The position numbers and the translations under genes are program-made. From JAVZYK01 sp049699715 (GTDB taxonomy: Archaea; Nanobdellota; Nanobdellia; Pacearchaeales; UBA284), in contig JBNAVB010000009.1 of the NCBI GenBank assembly GCA_049699715.1, positions 1 through 27,897 of the forward strand: DNA of 27,897 nucleotides, written 5' to 3'. A model generated the notes under the pieces. The model worked only from the letters and a program-made list of their open reading frames with translations. It had not been told where the DNA came from and searched no databases. Below, one piece after another: positions 27,136 to 27,897 of the stretch (position 1 is the stretch's first letter; each line of letters begins with the position of its first letter).

Positions 27136-27825
27136 ATGAAAAGTATAAAAACCGCGGTTTTATTTTCTGGCGGAAAAGATTCCTGCCTTGCGCTCTATCA
27201 TGCACTCAAGAACAGCGAAGTCAGATGTCTTATCACAATAGTTTCAGAGAATAAAGAGAGCTACATGTTCCACACACCCAATATAATCCTTGCAAAAGAA
27301 CAGGCAGAAGCGATAGGATTGCCTATCATTATAAGAAAAACCCCTGGCGAGAAAGAGCATGAACTTAAAGACTTAAAGAGAGCTATAGAAGAAGCAAAAG
27401 CCCATTACAAAATTGAAGCAGTAATAACAGGAGCAATAGCCTCTTTCTACCAAAAATCAAGAATCGAACAAATTTGTAAAGAGCTTAACTTAAAATGTAT
27501 AAACCCCTTATGGCAAAAAGACCAGCTTGAAATTCTTAAAGAGATAACTACCTTGGGTTTTGAGGTTATCGTGACAGGAACATTCGCCTTTGGCATGGAT
27601 AGTTTTGTTGGTCGCAAGATTGATTCAAAATTTATTGAAGACATAAAAAAGGTGTACGAAAAATATAGGATTAATCCTGCAGGCGAGGGTGGCGAGTTTG
27701 AAACCTTTACTCTCAACACCCCCCTTTTCAAGAAAGCCTTGAAAATAAAAAAAAGCCATATCGAGACAGATAAGGAAAATTGTAAAGTTCTTATGATTGA
27801 TCAGGTAAGGTTTATAGAAAAATAA
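27136..27825 (+). CDS. dph6: Diphthine-ammonia ligase Dph6
   Basis: This enzyme performs the last step of diphthamide synthesis on elongation factor aEF2, amidating diphthine with ammonia and ATP. The 229 residues show the PP-loop ATPase motif SGGKDS (11-16), the conserved VITGAIASFYQKSRIEQIC, then LNLKCINPLWQKDQLEILKE, the GFEVIVTG strand and the family signature NPAGEGGEFETFTLNTPLF near the C-terminus. The length fits the short archaeal form without the extra C-terminal domains of eukaryotic Dph6. The transcript is predicted to be leaderless from the shared TATA core. The window ends 72 nt after its stop with no further gene visible. Confidence 0.94.
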   Translation: MKSIKTAVLFSGGKDSCLALYHALKNSEVRCLITIVSENKESYMFHTPNIILAKEQAEAIGLPIIIRKTPGEKEHELKDLKRAIEEAKAHYKIEAVITGAIASFYQKSRIEQICKELNLKCINPLWQKDQLEILKEITTLGFEVIVTGTFAFGMDSFVGRKIDSKFIEDIKKVYEKYRINPAGEGGEFETFTLNTPLFKKALKIKKSHIETDKENCKVLMIDQVRFIEK

Positions 27826-27897
27826 AAATAGCAATAAATGACAGGCGCTGTAGAAAGTTTCTTATAGAAAAAAGCACTCCTGTCCTTTAAATCCAAA

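Noticed and set aside
1..27897. CRISPR array or replication-origin repeats.
   Set aside because: No regularly spaced repeats with unique spacers and no ORB-like cluster were seen. The presence of mcm alone does not mark an origin.

Overview
The window is chromosomal DNA from an AT-rich archaeon. The evidence is a full set of archaeal information-processing genes (TBP, TFE, TFS, MCM helicase, an RPA-like OB-fold protein, aIF2-beta, aIF1A, a Dim2/Pno1-type KH protein), three intron-containing tRNAs out of five, and TATA-like boxes about 19-22 nt upstream of many start codons, which points to leaderless mRNAs. Compact genes, a membrane-anchored Lon-like protease, a bacterial-like MetRS and glycosylation-rich surface proteins suggest a DPANN lineage (Woesearchaeota/Pacearchaeota-like). 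That placement is an inference, not something proved by this sequence.

Layout. Positions 1-1200 hold two unrecognised minus-strand genes, one cut by the window edge. At 1464-2952 lie a membrane-tethered HTH regulator, tRNA-Val and an Hsp20. Positions 2953-3427 contain no gene but carry a terminator-like T-rich tract and a roughly 280-nt structured element with IS200/IS605-like ends. Positions 3428-6743 are minus strand: metG, two unknown genes and a deoxyribosyltransferase-like protein. tRNA-Gly (with intron) and an archaeal hypothetical gene follow, then a possible toxin-antitoxin remnant. At 7718-8681 is a pair of coiled-coil genes on the minus strand.

Positions 8813-18510 are a plus-strand information-processing block: TFE, rhomboid protease, TBP, MCM, RPA-like protein, an unknown gene, aIF2-beta, a flavin-binding protein, DUF424, aIF1A, a small unknown protein, a protein with four HTH repeats, and the KH protein. 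tRNA-Asn (intron), a parvulin and tRNA-Ile (91-nt intron) follow. Positions 19260-24665 encode two surface proteins, the Lon-like protease, a radical SAM protein and a Trm5/TYW2-like methyltransferase. Signal peptidase, TFS, tRNA-Lys, a Toprim protein, a CBS/zinc-ribbon protein and Dph6 complete the window.

Most unusual signals: (1) the introns of tRNA-Gly and tRNA-Asn are both 37 nt and share a 28-nt hairpin module at 26 of 28 positions, and a third copy lies directly after a surface-protein stop codon, which suggests a small mobile intron module. (2) tRNA-Ile and tRNA-Lys share an identical 52-nt promoter plus 5' segment, and each is followed within 18-47 nt by a protein gene with no promoter of its own. 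(3) A 490-residue protein carries four ungapped 43-residue HTH repeats and sits where Rio1 kinase is often found. (4) TFE lacks one zinc cysteine and its lysine-rich tail appears cut short by an in-frame stop. (5) Two decayed mini-elements have paired double-stem ends.
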